Below are positions 10,748 to 20,252 of a stretch of DNA of 38,853 nt, in pieces (positions within the stretch are counted from its first letter, which is position 1; every line of letters starts with the position of its first letter). Where the stretch lies: NCBI GenBank assembly GCA_947468085.1, contig CANIKY010000019.1, positions 1 through 38,853 of the forward strand, read 5' to 3'. The notes under the pieces are model-generated. The model saw nothing but the letters and a program-made list of their open reading frames with translations, was not told where the DNA came from and made no database searches. A program made the position numbers and the translations under genes. Source of the stretch: Paracoccaceae bacterium. GTDB taxonomy: Bacteria; Pseudomonadota; Alphaproteobacteria; Rhodobacterales; Rhodobacteraceae.

Positions 10748-11649
10748 TCCACGTTTTGCACCTGTTCGCGCATCTGATCAATGACAGTCTTAAGGTCAAG
10801 CCCGATGCGGGTAAGCTGGATGGATTGCGCTTTAGAACACAGCGTATTGGCCTCGCGCAGGAACTCTTGCACCAAAAAGTCAAACTTGCGCCCGATCTGG
10901 CCAGCTTCAGCCAAAAGCGCACGGGCAGCTTGCAGATGAGCGGTAAGGCGGTCGATTTCTTCGGTGATGTCAGTTTTTACCACAAGAAGTGCCAGTTCTT
11001 GGGAAAGGCGGGCGGGGTCGACTGCGTCACTTTGCGCCAAAATCCGCGCCACAGCGTCGCGCAGGGCAAGCGCTGCCTCGCCTTGGCGGGCCAAAGCGGC
11101 GACTTTGGCTTGGGCCACCAGATCAGCTATGCACCCTATCTGGGCGGTGAGAATTGAGGCCAGCGCGGCACCCTCTGCGGCCCGCATAGCATTGAAATCA
11201 GCAAGAAGGGCGGGCAGATCAGCCAGAATGGCTGCGCGCAGGGCTGCCGTATCCACCTCGGCCGCGCCTTGATCGACCACCCCCCGCACGCCAAGCACAT
11301 CGGCCGCCGAGGCTTGGCCAAGCGTCACACCGATGCGCATAGCGTGATCTTCGACGGCACGCAGCGCCAGAAGGGCCGCTTGCAGCGCGGTTGGGTTCAG
11401 CCGCAGGCCAACCGCACCCTCTTCTGCCCCATCACGGGTGATTTTCAACGCCAGAGACACACTGCCACGCCCTAAGGCCTTGGCGAGATCGCCACGTAAG
11501 GCCAGTTCCAGCCCATCGACCCAATCTGGTAATCGCAGGCGCAGATCCAAACCCTTGCCATTGACCGCGCGAAGATCCCATGCCCAAGAATGCCCCGCCC
11601 CCTGCCCTTTGCGCGCGGCAAAGCCTGTCATGGAAAGGGTCATCTGCAT
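10744..11649 (-). CDS. YicC family protein
   Basis: [14 protein letters not shown]... at N-terminus and ...[50 protein letters not shown] at C-terminus, diagnostic for YicC; overlaps gmk. Confidence 0.95.
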   Translation of the reverse strand: MQMTLSMTGFAARKGQGAGHSWAWDLRAVNGKGLDLRLRLPDWVDGLELALRGDLAKALGRGSVSLALKITRDGAEEGAVGLRLNPTALQAALLALRAVEDHAMRIGVTLGQASAADVLGVRGVVDQGAAEVDTAALRAAILADLPALLADFNAMRAAEGAALASILTAQIGCIADLVAQAKVAALARQGEAALALRDAVARILAQSDAVDPARLSQELALLVVKTDITEEIDRLTAHLQAARALLAEAGQIGRKFDFLVQEFLREANTLCSKAQSIQLTRIGLDLKTVIDQMREQVQNVE

Positions 11650-11783
11650 CTCCTATCAGGGGCATTAGAGGTCTTGGGGTCCGATGGACCAGCGTTTACC
11701 ATTTGTTTAGATTGTCCACCACAATGGCCCGCAAGCTTGTATGTAAAGCCATTGGCAAGCGAAGTTGCCGCAATCTTAACCTC

Positions 11784-11817
11784 GCCCCGTAGGAAAACGA
11801 AACCCTTCCTGCGGGGC
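11784..11817 (+). other. Stable stem-loop upstream of the PAS-domain gene
   Basis: GCCCCGTAGGAA-N10-TTCCTGCGGGGC, 12-bp stem with one G-U pair. Confidence 0.55.
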
Positions 11818-11859
11818 TATTTGAAAAGGCGTCCCGCATCCAGCGGCGACGGGCGTAAT

Positions 11860-12579
11860 ATGGCATTCTCATCTTGGGGCACGGGGCCCTTTTCTGACGA
11901 CTTGGACCAACGAGACGGTGGGCGACGCTTTGCCCTTTTGGCGCAGGTGCGCGCTTATTGGCAGGGTTTACGGCAAGACGGGGCGCTGCCCGCGCGCAAC
12001 ACAATTGACCCGCGCGGCATTGCTGAGGCTTTGGAAAGCACCTTTTTACTGGAACGCGTCGCCAAGGGTGTGGCGCGCTTTCGCATTGCGGGCATGCATC
12101 TGCATGATTTGATCGGAATGGATGTGCGCGGGATGCCCCTGTCGACTCTTTTTGATCCGGCCGGGCGCAATCGGTTGTCGGAAGGGTTAGAGGCTGTCTT
12201 TACGACCCCCGCCGTCCTTGAGATCTGGCTTGAAGCCGAGCGCGGACTTGGCCGTCCACGTTTGGAAGGCCGGATCCTGGTGCTGCCCTTAAGCGATGCG
12301 CAGGGCCAAACGACACTCGCCTTGGGCTGCCTAGCCATGTCCGGCGCGCTTGGACGCGCTCCGCGCCGCTTTGCCATGACGGGATTGCTGCGCGAACCTA
12401 TATCTATCGGGGCGGGGGCGATAGCGGCGCTAGCAGACACGCCCGAAAGCAGCGCAACCTTCACCCCGCTTCCAAGCCTGCCCAAAACAAGATTATTGCA
12501 TCTGGCTGAGGGATTGCATTTTGCTAAGGGCAGTCGCCGCACCAAGCCCTATCTGCGGCTGGTGCATTCGCGCGACTAG
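11860..12579 (+). CDS. PAS domain-containing protein (PAS_5-like, PF07310 type)
   Basis: MAFSSWGTGPFSDDLDQRDGGRRFALLAQVRAYWQGLRQDGALPARNTIDPRGIAEALESTFLLERVAKGVARFRIAGMHLHDLIGMDVRGMPLSTLF; start at 11860 inferred, ORF extends upstream to 11590. Confidence 0.75.
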   Translation: MAFSSWGTGPFSDDLDQRDGGRRFALLAQVRAYWQGLRQDGALPARNTIDPRGIAEALESTFLLERVAKGVARFRIAGMHLHDLIGMDVRGMPLSTLFDPAGRNRLSEGLEAVFTTPAVLEIWLEAERGLGRPRLEGRILVLPLSDAQGQTTLALGCLAMSGALGRAPRRFAMTGLLREPISIGAGAIAALADTPESSATFTPLPSLPKTRLLHLAEGLHFAKGSRRTKPYLRLVHSRD

Positions 12580-12582
12580 GTC

Positions 12583-12611
12583 AAAAAAGGGCCCAAGGTT
12601 TGCCTTGGGCC
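12583..12611 (-). terminator. Rho-independent terminator of the DAHP synthase gene
   Basis: Minus strand GGCCCAAGG-CAAA-CCTTGGGCC followed by CTTTTTT. Confidence 0.85.
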
Positions 12612-12634
12612 ACTAATCGTCTAGGTCGTCTGGC

Positions 12635-14005
12635 TTACAGTGCCACGCGGCGTTGCACATCGCGCATTGACGACAGTTCTTCCGACACCAAGAAGGCGAG
12701 CTCTAGCGACTGGCTGGCATTCAGGCGCGGATCACAGGCGGTGTGATAGCGATCCGACAGATCCTCGTCCTTCACCGCACGCAGGCCGCCGGTGCATTCG
12801 GTCACATCCTTGCCGGTCATCTCGAAATGCACGCCGCCCGGAATGGTGCCTTCGGCTTTGTGGATGCCAAAGAACTCGCGCACTTCGCGCAGCACCGATT
12901 CGAAAGGCCGCGTTTTATAGCCCGACGCCGCCTTGATCGTGTTGCCATGCATTGGATCGCACGACCACAGCACGTTGGCCCCCTCGGCCTGAACGGTCTT
13001 GATCAGACGGGGCAGATTGTCGCCCACTTTGCCCGCGCCAAAGCGGGCAATCAGGGTCAAACGGCCGGCTTCGTTCTGCGGGTTCAACTTGGCCATCAGA
13101 ACTTTCAGATCTTCCGCCGTCGTTGTGGGCCCGCATTTCAGCCCAATCGGGTTCAAGACACCGCGCGCGAATTCGACATGCGCGCCGTCGGGCTGACGGG
13201 TGCGGTCGCCGATCCAGATCATATGGCCCGATCCGGCCACCGGCTGACCAGTGATCGAATCAATCCGGCAAAGCGCTTCTTCATATTCCAGCAGCAAAGC
13301 TTCATGGCTGGTGTAAAAATCCACCGAGGCCAGCGAAGGGGCGGTTTCAGAATTGATCCCGGCAGCGTTCATGAAATCAAGCGCGTCCGAGATGCGGTTG
13401 GACAGGGCGCGGTAGCGTTCGGCCTTGTCATGTTCGGCAAAGCCCAAAGTCCAGGCATGCACGCGGTGGATATCGGCAAAGCCACCCGTCGAAAAGGCGC
13501 GCAGCAGGTTCAGCGAGGCGGCCGATTGTGTATAGGCCTGCAACATCCGCGCCGGATCTGGCACGCGCGAGGCGGTGTCGAAATCAAAGCCGTTGATGAT
13601 ATCGCCGCGATACGAGGGCAGTTCCACCCCGCCGATCACTTCTGTGCCAGCGGAACGCGGCTTGGCAAACTGGCCCGCCATGCGCCCCACTTTGATCACC
13701 GGCACTTTGGCGCCATAGGTCAGCACAACGGCCATTTGCAGCATCACGCGGAAGGTGTCGCGGATGTTATCGGCGGCAAATTCCGCAAAGCTTTCTGCAC
13801 AATCGCCGCCTTGCAGCAAAAACGCCTTGCCTTCCGCAGCCAGCGCCAATTGCTTTTTCAGCTTGCGCGCTTCGCCGGCAAAGACCAACGGCGGGTATTT
13901 GGCCAATTGCGCCTCTGCCCCGTTCAGGGCCGCTTGGTCGGGATAATCGGGCATCTGCACCCGTGGCTTTGCGCGCCAATCCGATTTTGTCCAGCCTTTG
14001 GTCAT
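12635..14005 (-). CDS. 3-deoxy-7-phosphoheptulonate synthase, class II (DAHP synthase)
   Basis: [53 protein letters not shown]...[15 protein letters not shown]...[12 protein letters not shown]; class II DAHPS. Confidence 0.96.
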   Translation of the reverse strand: MTKGWTKSDWRAKPRVQMPDYPDQAALNGAEAQLAKYPPLVFAGEARKLKKQLALAAEGKAFLLQGGDCAESFAEFAADNIRDTFRVMLQMAVVLTYGAKVPVIKVGRMAGQFAKPRSAGTEVIGGVELPSYRGDIINGFDFDTASRVPDPARMLQAYTQSAASLNLLRAFSTGGFADIHRVHAWTLGFAEHDKAERYRALSNRISDALDFMNAAGINSETAPSLASVDFYTSHEALLLEYEEALCRIDSITGQPVAGSGHMIWIGDRTRQPDGAHVEFARGVLNPIGLKCGPTTTAEDLKVLMAKLNPQNEAGRLTLIARFGAGKVGDNLPRLIKTVQAEGANVLWSCDPMHGNTIKAASGYKTRPFESVLREVREFFGIHKAEGTIPGGVHFEMTGKDVTECTGGLRAVKDEDLSDRYHTACDPRLNASQSLELAFLVSEELSSMRDVQRRVAL

Positions 14006-14172
14006 TTTCCGTGTCCTCACGTCAGAAGTTCACCGCGATATAAGGAAATTAGTGCCCTTTGCAAAGAGCAGAACGCCACCGATTTTTTGTGCCCAATTTT
14101 CTGGCATTCCCCCCTTGCGGCGGGAAACTATTCCTGTACCTATGCGTCAATAACGACACGTCAGGTCGCAAC

Positions 14173-15198
14173 ATGTCTATCGCCCCGCTTAAAGCCACCC
14201 AGACTTCTAAGCCAGAGGCGCCGCGCCGCTTTGTCTTTCTGCTGTTGGACAAATTCACCATGCTGGCCTTTGCCTCGGCCATCGAACCCTTGCGGATTGC
14301 CAACCGGGTTTTGGGAGAGACGGCCTATACTTGGGCCTTGGCGGGAGAAGGCGGGGCGTGGGCCACCTGTTCCAACGGCACGGCGTTTAAGCTGGATATG
14401 GGGCTAGACGAGATCGAGCGCGACGATATTTTATTGGCCTGCGGCGGCATCGATGTACAAAAAGCCGCGACCAAACCGATCTTGAACTGGCTGCGGCGCG
14501 AGTCGCGGCGCGGGGCTATCATCGGCGGGCTTTGCACGGGGGCTTATGCCTTGGCCAAGGCGGGGCTGCTGGATGGCAAGAAAGCGACGATCCACTGGGA
14601 GAATCAAGACGGGTTCTTGGAAGAGTTCGACGATGTCACCCTGACCAAGTCGGTCTTTGTGATGGATGGCAACCGCTGGTCAACGGCGGGGGGCACCTCG
14701 TCTTTGGATTTGATGCTGAAGGTGATTGCGGGCGATCACGGCGAGGATGTCGCCAATACCGTGGCGGACCAGTTGATCTATTCCACCCCGCGCACTGATC
14801 AAGACACCCAACGCCTGTCGATCCCCACCCGCATAGGTGTACGCCACCCCAAGCTTTCCCAAGTCATCCAGATGATGGAAGGCAATATCGAAGACCCGAT
14901 GTCGCCCGCCGATCTGGCCGAGGAAGTGGGCATGTCAACCCGCCAGTTGGAGCGCCTGTTCCGCCGCTATCTAAACCGCAGCCCCAAGCGCTATTACATG
15001 GAATTGCGGCTGCAAAAGGCGCGCAACCTGTTGATGCAGACAGATATGTCGGTGATCAACGTCGCACTCGCCTGCGGCTTTGCCAGCCCGTCGCATTTTT
15101 CCAAATGCTACCGCAGCCATTATAACACAACGCCCTACCGCGAGCGTGGAACCCAAGGCAATCCCACGCCGCCTATGGCAGGCCGCTTGTCGATTTAA
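14173..15198 (+). CDS. GlxA/GbdR-like AraC-family transcriptional regulator with DJ-1/PfpI-like N-domain
   Basis: FVFLLLDKFTMLAFASAIEPLRIANRV...GGLCTGAYALAKAGLLDGKKATIHWE... plus C-terminal AraC HTH (MSPADLAEEVGMSTRQLERLFRRYLNRSPKRYYMELRLQKARNLL). Confidence 0.92.
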   Translation: MSIAPLKATQTSKPEAPRRFVFLLLDKFTMLAFASAIEPLRIANRVLGETAYTWALAGEGGAWATCSNGTAFKLDMGLDEIERDDILLACGGIDVQKAATKPILNWLRRESRRGAIIGGLCTGAYALAKAGLLDGKKATIHWENQDGFLEEFDDVTLTKSVFVMDGNRWSTAGGTSSLDLMLKVIAGDHGEDVANTVADQLIYSTPRTDQDTQRLSIPTRIGVRHPKLSQVIQMMEGNIEDPMSPADLAEEVGMSTRQLERLFRRYLNRSPKRYYMELRLQKARNLLMQTDMSVINVALACGFASPSHFSKCYRSHYNTTPYRERGTQGNPTPPMAGRLSI

Positions 15199-15581
15199 GC
15201 GGTTGGCTGCCCATGTTGATTGGGGCCTAGATCACTTTTCTGACAGAACCACACGATCAGCACGATGATCCCGATCAACGGGATCAGCATGATGCAAAGC
15301 CACCATCCCGATTTGCCAATGTCATGCAACCGCCGCGCCCCGACCGCCAGCGAGGGCAGAAAGTTTGCCAGGGTCCACAAATTTGACATCGTGCCGCCGT
15401 GGTAGCCCATCGCCATCGTGTCGGGGTCCATCATCATGACACCATGTCCAAAAACGATGCCAATCGCGGCAGTGGCAAGAATTTGGAACAGCGTCCACCA
15501 CCAATAAGCCGACCGCGAGGCGCGGCCATTAAAATTTGCGTAGCTTTGATAGCCAGAAACGATAGCGCCCTGAAAGGTCAT
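15195..15581 (-). CDS. DUF805 family membrane protein
   Basis: MTFQGAIVSGYQSYANFNGRASRSAYWWWTLF...LPSLAVGARRLHDIGKSGWWLCIMLIPLIG; start at 15581 preferred. Confidence 0.9.
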   Translation of the reverse strand: MTFQGAIVSGYQSYANFNGRASRSAYWWWTLFQILATAAIGIVFGHGVMMMDPDTMAMGYHGGTMSNLWTLANFLPSLAVGARRLHDIGKSGWWLCIMLIPLIGIIVLIVWFCQKSDLGPNQHGQPTA

Positions 15582-15658
15582 CCGCAGATCCTTGATGCTT
15601 TGTGCCACCGCCAGTAGGCCAGAAGTTTGGGCGCTCGCCAAGACACCTTGCAGAGTGT

Positions 15659-16018
15659 TTAAGAACCTTCGTTGCAGAAAGACTGCACGATCAAACAATT
15701 GGCCGTGTAGCCCGAGCAATTGGCCAAAGCCGTCTCTTCCGCCTTGGCCACCGATTGGTCAGCCGAAAAGCCCATGCCAAACCCATCGCCTACGGCTACA
15801 GCGCCACAGTTGGGAAAAACCACAACCGCGTTGCAATCGCCAACGCCACAACGGGTGATCGAATCAGCGGATGCCTCGTCCTTGGAGGTAAAGTTCCACC
15901 CGGCCCCGACCTTACCGGTAGAGGGTGAAAAGGCGATGGCACCAAACAGGCCCTCGGCCAAAACAGGGGCCCCTAGGGCAAGCGTGAACACAAAGGCTGT
16001 GGCCATACGGTAGGACAT
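15659..16018 (-). CDS. DUF4189 domain-containing secreted protein
   Basis: N-terminal signal peptide-like MSYRMATAFVFTLALGAPVLA; GAIAFSPSTGKVGAGWNF...AVAKAEETALANC, DUF4189-like. Confidence 0.8.
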   Translation of the reverse strand: MSYRMATAFVFTLALGAPVLAEGLFGAIAFSPSTGKVGAGWNFTSKDEASADSITRCGVGDCNAVVVFPNCGAVAVGDGFGMGFSADQSVAKAEETALANCSGYTANCLIVQSFCNEGS

Positions 16019-16293
16019 GGTTTCCTTTCACCCCCCGCGAACAGACCGGAGTTGTATCAGATAGGTGGAGACGCCAAGGGTCAGCGTCAAGGCCCGCCGC
16101 ACCTTCGCACCCAAGTTTGCAACCAAACTTGCGCAAAACAGCACCGCAAAACAGGGTTTTTTTGCAGCTTCATCCACTTTGCCCTCAAAAAACGCGAAAA
16201 TCCGCCTTGAAATACCCATCACTGCCCACTTTTCTTTTACATCGCATCCCTCTAGTCTAAAGGAAGGATTGCGATCCAACATGGGAGTTAAAA

Positions 16294-17496
16294 ATGAAAA
16301 AACTGCTGCTCGCTACGGCTGCAACCGCGCTTTGCGCCTCCGTTGCCTCGGCCGAAGACGTGAAACTGGGGATTTTGATCGGCTTCACCGGGCCGATTGA
16401 ATCCTTGACCGGCCACATGGCCAATGCCGCTGAGGCAGCTATGGCCGAAGTGAACGCGGCAGGTAAATCGCTGAACGGCTGGACCTTTGTGTCCGTGCGC
16501 GGCGATGACACCTGCACTGACGCTGCTGTTGCGCAAACTGCGGCTGAAAAAATGGTCACTGCAGATGGCGTCAAGGGCATCATCGGCGGCGACTGCTCTG
16601 GCGTGACCGGTGCTGTCTTGCAGAACGTGGCGCGTCCGAACGGCATCGTGATGGTGTCGCCCTCGGCCACCTCGCCCGCTTTGTCGACCGCTGAAGATGA
16701 TGGCCTGTTCTTCCGCACAGCCCCGTCGGATGCGCGCGAAGGCGAAGTTATGGCTGACGTGCTGAAAGAACACGGCGTAACCTCGATCGCGCTGACCTAT
16801 TCCAACAGCGACTACGGCAAGGGTCTGGCCGATGCGATTGCAACGTCTTTTGCAGCCGTTGGCGGCACTGTGACGATCAACATCCCGCATGAAGACGGCA
16901 AGTCCGACTACTCGGCCGAAGTCGCCTCGCTGGCAGCAGCGGGCGGCGATCTGCTGGTTGTGGCAGGCTATCTGGACCAGGGCGGCAAAGGCATCATTCA
17001 AGCCTCGCTCGACACCGGCGCTTTTAGCAAGTTCGGTCTGCCCGGCGGCATGGTCGGCGACAGCCTGCCCTTGGCCATCGGCCCGGCGCTTGACGGCTCG
17101 TACGGCCAAGTCGCTCAGTCTGACTCGGCAGGTGCTGCCATCTTGGCAGACATGGGCAAAGCCGCAATGCCGGCTTACGATGCCACTTCGCCCTACACGA
17201 TGGAAAGCTACGACGCAGCAGCTTTGATCATGTTGGCCATGCAGGCGACAAATTCGACCGACTCCAAGGTCTATTCTGCCAAGATCATGGAAATCGCCAA
17301 CGGTCCGGCCGATGGTTCGGGCGAAAAGATCCTTCCCGGCCAACTCGGCCACGCGATGGAGCTGATCGCTGCTGGCAAAGCCATCGACTATGATGGCGCA
17401 TCGGGCGTGACTTTGGTCGGCGCTGGCGAATCCGCTGGCCGCTACAAAGAGTTCGAAATCAAAGCGGGCAAGTACGAAACCATCAAGTTCCGTTGA
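16294..17496 (+). CDS. LIV-type ABC transporter substrate-binding protein
   Basis: Signal peptide MKKLLLATAATALCASVASA then EDVKLGILIGFTGPIESLTGHMANAAEAAMAEVNAAGKSLNG...; Peripla_BP_6 style. Confidence 0.93.
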   Translation: MKKLLLATAATALCASVASAEDVKLGILIGFTGPIESLTGHMANAAEAAMAEVNAAGKSLNGWTFVSVRGDDTCTDAAVAQTAAEKMVTADGVKGIIGGDCSGVTGAVLQNVARPNGIVMVSPSATSPALSTAEDDGLFFRTAPSDAREGEVMADVLKEHGVTSIALTYSNSDYGKGLADAIATSFAAVGGTVTINIPHEDGKSDYSAEVASLAAAGGDLLVVAGYLDQGGKGIIQASLDTGAFSKFGLPGGMVGDSLPLAIGPALDGSYGQVAQSDSAGAAILADMGKAAMPAYDATSPYTMESYDAAALIMLAMQATNSTDSKVYSAKIMEIANGPADGSGEKILPGQLGHAMELIAAGKAIDYDGASGVTLVGAGESAGRYKEFEIKAGKYETIKFR

Positions 17497-17519
17497 TCAC
17501 CCTTTGATATAAGACAAAG

Positions 17520-17546
17520 CGGCCCGGGGCTTACCCCCCCGGGCCG
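17520..17546 (+). promoter_or_regulatory. Stem-loop between SBP and ATPase genes (possible 3' stabiliser or attenuator)
   Basis: C-GGCCCGGGG-CTTACCC-CCCCGGGCC-G, at least 9 GC-rich pairs and no T-tract. Confidence 0.6.
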
Positions 17547-17603
17547 TTGCCTTACATAAATTGACCCAGAGCCCATAAGGGCCACAGGGGGAAGCAGGGA
17601 AAC

Positions 17604-18386
17604 ATGATCGTCGTGGAAGATCTTCACCGTCATTTCGGCGCCTTTCGTGCCGTGGATGGGGCATCGCTGGAAATTGCTTCGGGGTCGATCACTGGCCTTA
17701 TTGGGCCAAATGGCGCCGGCAAAACCACGTTGTTTAACGTGATCGCAGGGCGGTTAAAGCCCACCTCTGGCCGCGTGCTGATGGATGGGCAAGATATCAG
17801 CGGCCTTGCGCCGCATGAATTGTTTGCCAAAGGATTGCTGCGCACCTTTCAGATTGCTCATGAATTCGCCTCTATGACAGTGCGTGAAAATTTGATGATG
17901 GTGCCTGCGGGTCAAGCTGGTGAAAAACTGTGGAACACTTGGTTCCGACGCGGCCTGATTGCCCAAGAAGAGGCGGCTTTGCGCAAGAAAGCCGATGAAG
18001 TTCTTGAATTCCTAACAATTTCCCACATTGCAGATGAAAAAGCCGGCAATATTTCGGGCGGGCAGAAAAAGCTCGTCGAACTGGGCCGCACGATGATGGT
18101 GGATGCCAAAGTGGTGTTTTTGGACGAAGTTGGCGCGGGGGTGAACCGCACGCTGCTCAACACCATTGGCGATGCGATCGTGCGCCTGAACAAAGAGCGC
18201 GGCTATACGTTCTGCGTGATCGAACATGACATGGATTTCATCGCGCGCTTATGTGATCCGGTGATTGTGATGGCCGAAGGCAAGGTGCTGGCCAAAGGCA
18301 CAGTGGATCAGGTCAAGAATGACGAACGCGTGATTGAAGCCTATCTGGGCACCGGCTTGAAAAACAAGGTGCTTGCGCATGGCTGA
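17604..18386 (+). CDS. LIV-type ABC transporter ATP-binding protein (LivG-like)
   Basis: GLIGPNGAGKTTLFNVIAGRLKPTSG ... NISGGQKKLVELGRTMMVDAKVVFLDEVGAGV. Confidence 0.95.
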   Translation: MIVVEDLHRHFGAFRAVDGASLEIASGSITGLIGPNGAGKTTLFNVIAGRLKPTSGRVLMDGQDISGLAPHELFAKGLLRTFQIAHEFASMTVRENLMMVPAGQAGEKLWNTWFRRGLIAQEEAALRKKADEVLEFLTISHIADEKAGNISGGQKKLVELGRTMMVDAKVVFLDEVGAGVNRTLLNTIGDAIVRLNKERGYTFCVIEHDMDFIARLCDPVIVMAEGKVLAKGTVDQVKNDERVIEAYLGTGLKNKVLAHG

Positions 18387-18398
18387 CCCCAAAGAACA

Positions 18399-18415
18399 GA
18401 TTTTCTGCGAAAATC
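18399..18415. repeat. Short inverted repeat, TGC-loop orientation
   Basis: GATTTTC-TGC-GAAAATC. Confidence 0.8.
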
Positions 18416-18426
18416 CTGAGAAAAAC

Positions 18427-18445
18427 CAATTTTCTGCGAAAATTG
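18427..18445. repeat. Short inverted repeat, TGC-loop orientation
   Basis: CAATTTTC-TGC-GAAAATTG. Confidence 0.85.
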
Positions 18446-18455
18446 TGTCGCAGAG

Positions 18456-18469
18456 TTTTCGCATGAAAA
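18456..18469. repeat. Degenerate copy of the short inverted repeat
   Basis: TTTTC-GCAT-GAAAA. Confidence 0.55.
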
Positions 18470-18479
18470 TTCGTCACTG

Positions 18480-18498
18480 GAATTTTCGCAGAAAATTC
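18480..18498. repeat. Short inverted repeat, GCA-loop orientation
   Basis: GAATTTTC-GCA-GAAAATTC. Confidence 0.85.
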
Positions 18499-18529
18499 GT
18501 GAGCGCGACCGCTGTGATGGAGCCCCCCC

Positions 18530-19240
18530 ATGCCTGACCCCTTCCTGATCGGCGAGGCGATGACGGGCGGCTATGGCGCCACCGACATTTTGCACGACTG
18601 CACCATTGCCGTTGAAAAAGGCCAAATTGCCGTCATCGTCGGCCCAAATGGCGCGGGAAAATCCACCGCGATGAAGGCGGTTTTTGGAATGATCAACCTG
18701 CGCGGCGGTCGGGTGCGGCTGAATGGCGAGGATATAACCAAACTTAGCCCCCAAGACCGCGTTGCCCGTGGCATGGCCTTTGTGCCGCAGACCCACAACA
18801 TTTTCACCTCAATGACGGTGGAAGAGAACCTTGAAATGGGGGCCTTCCTGCGCCGTGACGACATCAAGCCAGCTTTAGAGCAAGTTTATCACCTGTTCCC
18901 CATCCTCAAGACCAAGCGCACCCAGCCTGCAGGCGAGTTGTCGGGCGGCCAGCGCCAGCAAGTGGCCGTAGGCCGCGCCTTGATGACCCAGCCACAGGTA
19001 TTGATGCTGGATGAGCCTACCGCCGGTGTCAGCCCGATTGTGATGGACGAACTTTTTGACCGCATCATCGAAGTGGCGCGGTCTGGCATCTCGATCCTGA
19101 TGGTCGAGCAAAACGCCCGTCAGGCCCTGAACATCGCCGACAAAGGCTATGTGCTTGTGCAAGGGGCCAACCGTTACACCGACACCGGGGCCAATCTTTT
19201 GGCCGACCCCGATGTGCGCCGCAGCTTTTTGGGGGGCTAA
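18530..19240 (+). CDS. LIV-type ABC transporter ATP-binding protein (LivF-like)
   Basis: VIVGPNGAGKSTAMKAVFGMINLRGG...LSGGQRQQVAVGRALMTQPQVLMLDEPTAGVSPIVMDELF. Confidence 0.95.
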   Translation: MPDPFLIGEAMTGGYGATDILHDCTIAVEKGQIAVIVGPNGAGKSTAMKAVFGMINLRGGRVRLNGEDITKLSPQDRVARGMAFVPQTHNIFTSMTVEENLEMGAFLRRDDIKPALEQVYHLFPILKTKRTQPAGELSGGQRQQVAVGRALMTQPQVLMLDEPTAGVSPIVMDELFDRIIEVARSGISILMVEQNARQALNIADKGYVLVQGANRYTDTGANLLADPDVRRSFLGG

Positions 19241-19243
19241 GGG

Positions 19244-20251
19244 ATGGATCTATTGAACGCTCTGGTCGCTTTCTTGAACTTTGTGTTTATTCCGGCCGCC
19301 TCTTACGGCGCGCAGTTGGCGGTCGGGGCCTTGGGGGTCACGTTGATCTTCGGCATCCTGCGGTTTTCCAACTTTGCCTGGGGCGACACCATGGCCTTTG
19401 GCACAATGGTGGTGATTTTGTTCACTTGGTTGTTCCAAAGCCTTGGCGTTTCCATAGCCCCGTTGCCCACGGCCCTTCTGGCTTTGCCCTTCAGCATTGT
19501 GGTCACGTCAGTGCTTTTGCTGGGCACAGATCAGGTGGTTTACCGATTTTACCGCAAACAAAGGGCCAAGCCGATCATTTTGGTCATCGTTTCCGCCGGG
19601 GTGATGTTTGTGATGAACGGCCTTGTGCGCATCATCATCGGCACCGAGGAACAAAACTTCGCAGATGGTGGGCGGTTTTTGATCTCGGCGGGGGACTTCA
19701 AGGCATGGACAGGTCTTGCAGAAGGTTTAGCCATCAAAGGCACCACGGCCGTGACGATGGTGACAGCGCTGCTGACGATGGTCGCGCTGTTTTGGTTTTT
19801 GCAAAAAACCCGCACCGGAAAATCGATGCGCGCCTTTTCGGACAATGAGGATTTGGCCCTGCTGTCGGGCATAAACCCCGACCGTGTGGTGCAAGTGACT
19901 TGGGTGATTGCCGCAGCCTTGGCAGTGATCGCGGGCACCCTTTACGGCTTGGACAAAAGCTTTCGACCGTTCATCTATTTCTCGCTTCTTCTGCCGATCT
20001 TTGCCGCCGCGGTGGTGGGCGGTCTTGGGTCGCCCATGGGCGCTGTGGCGGGGGGATTTGTTGTCGCCTTCTCTGAGATCGTGGTGACTTATGCTTGGAA
20101 AAAAGTCATCACCTATGTCGTCCCCCAATCCTGGGCGCCGGACAGTTTGATGCAGCTTTTGTCAACTGATTACAAATTTGCCGTCAGCTTTTCGATCCTG
20201 ATCATCGTGCTTTTGTTCATGCCCAATGGGCTGTTCAATAAGGGGAAATAA
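19244..20251 (+). CDS. LIV-type ABC transporter permease (LivH-like)
   Basis: QLAVGALGVTLIFGILRFSNFAWGDTMAFG...PIFAAAVVGGLGSPMGAVAGGFVVAFSE. Confidence 0.93.
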   Translation: MDLLNALVAFLNFVFIPAASYGAQLAVGALGVTLIFGILRFSNFAWGDTMAFGTMVVILFTWLFQSLGVSIAPLPTALLALPFSIVVTSVLLLGTDQVVYRFYRKQRAKPIILVIVSAGVMFVMNGLVRIIIGTEEQNFADGGRFLISAGDFKAWTGLAEGLAIKGTTAVTMVTALLTMVALFWFLQKTRTGKSMRAFSDNEDLALLSGINPDRVVQVTWVIAAALAVIAGTLYGLDKSFRPFIYFSLLLPIFAAAVVGGLGSPMGAVAGGFVVAFSEIVVTYAWKKVITYVVPQSWAPDSLMQLLSTDYKFAVSFSILIIVLLFMPNGLFNKGK

Positions 20252-20252
20252 G

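Noticed and set aside
12743-14407. 554-aa plus-strand ORF
   Set aside because: Shadow ORF antisense to the well-supported class II DAHP synthase; low-complexity His/Arg/Gly-rich translation typical of high-GC antisense frames.
16288-17352. 354-aa minus-strand ORF over the SBP gene
   Set aside because: Antisense shadow of the clear substrate-binding protein with signal peptide.
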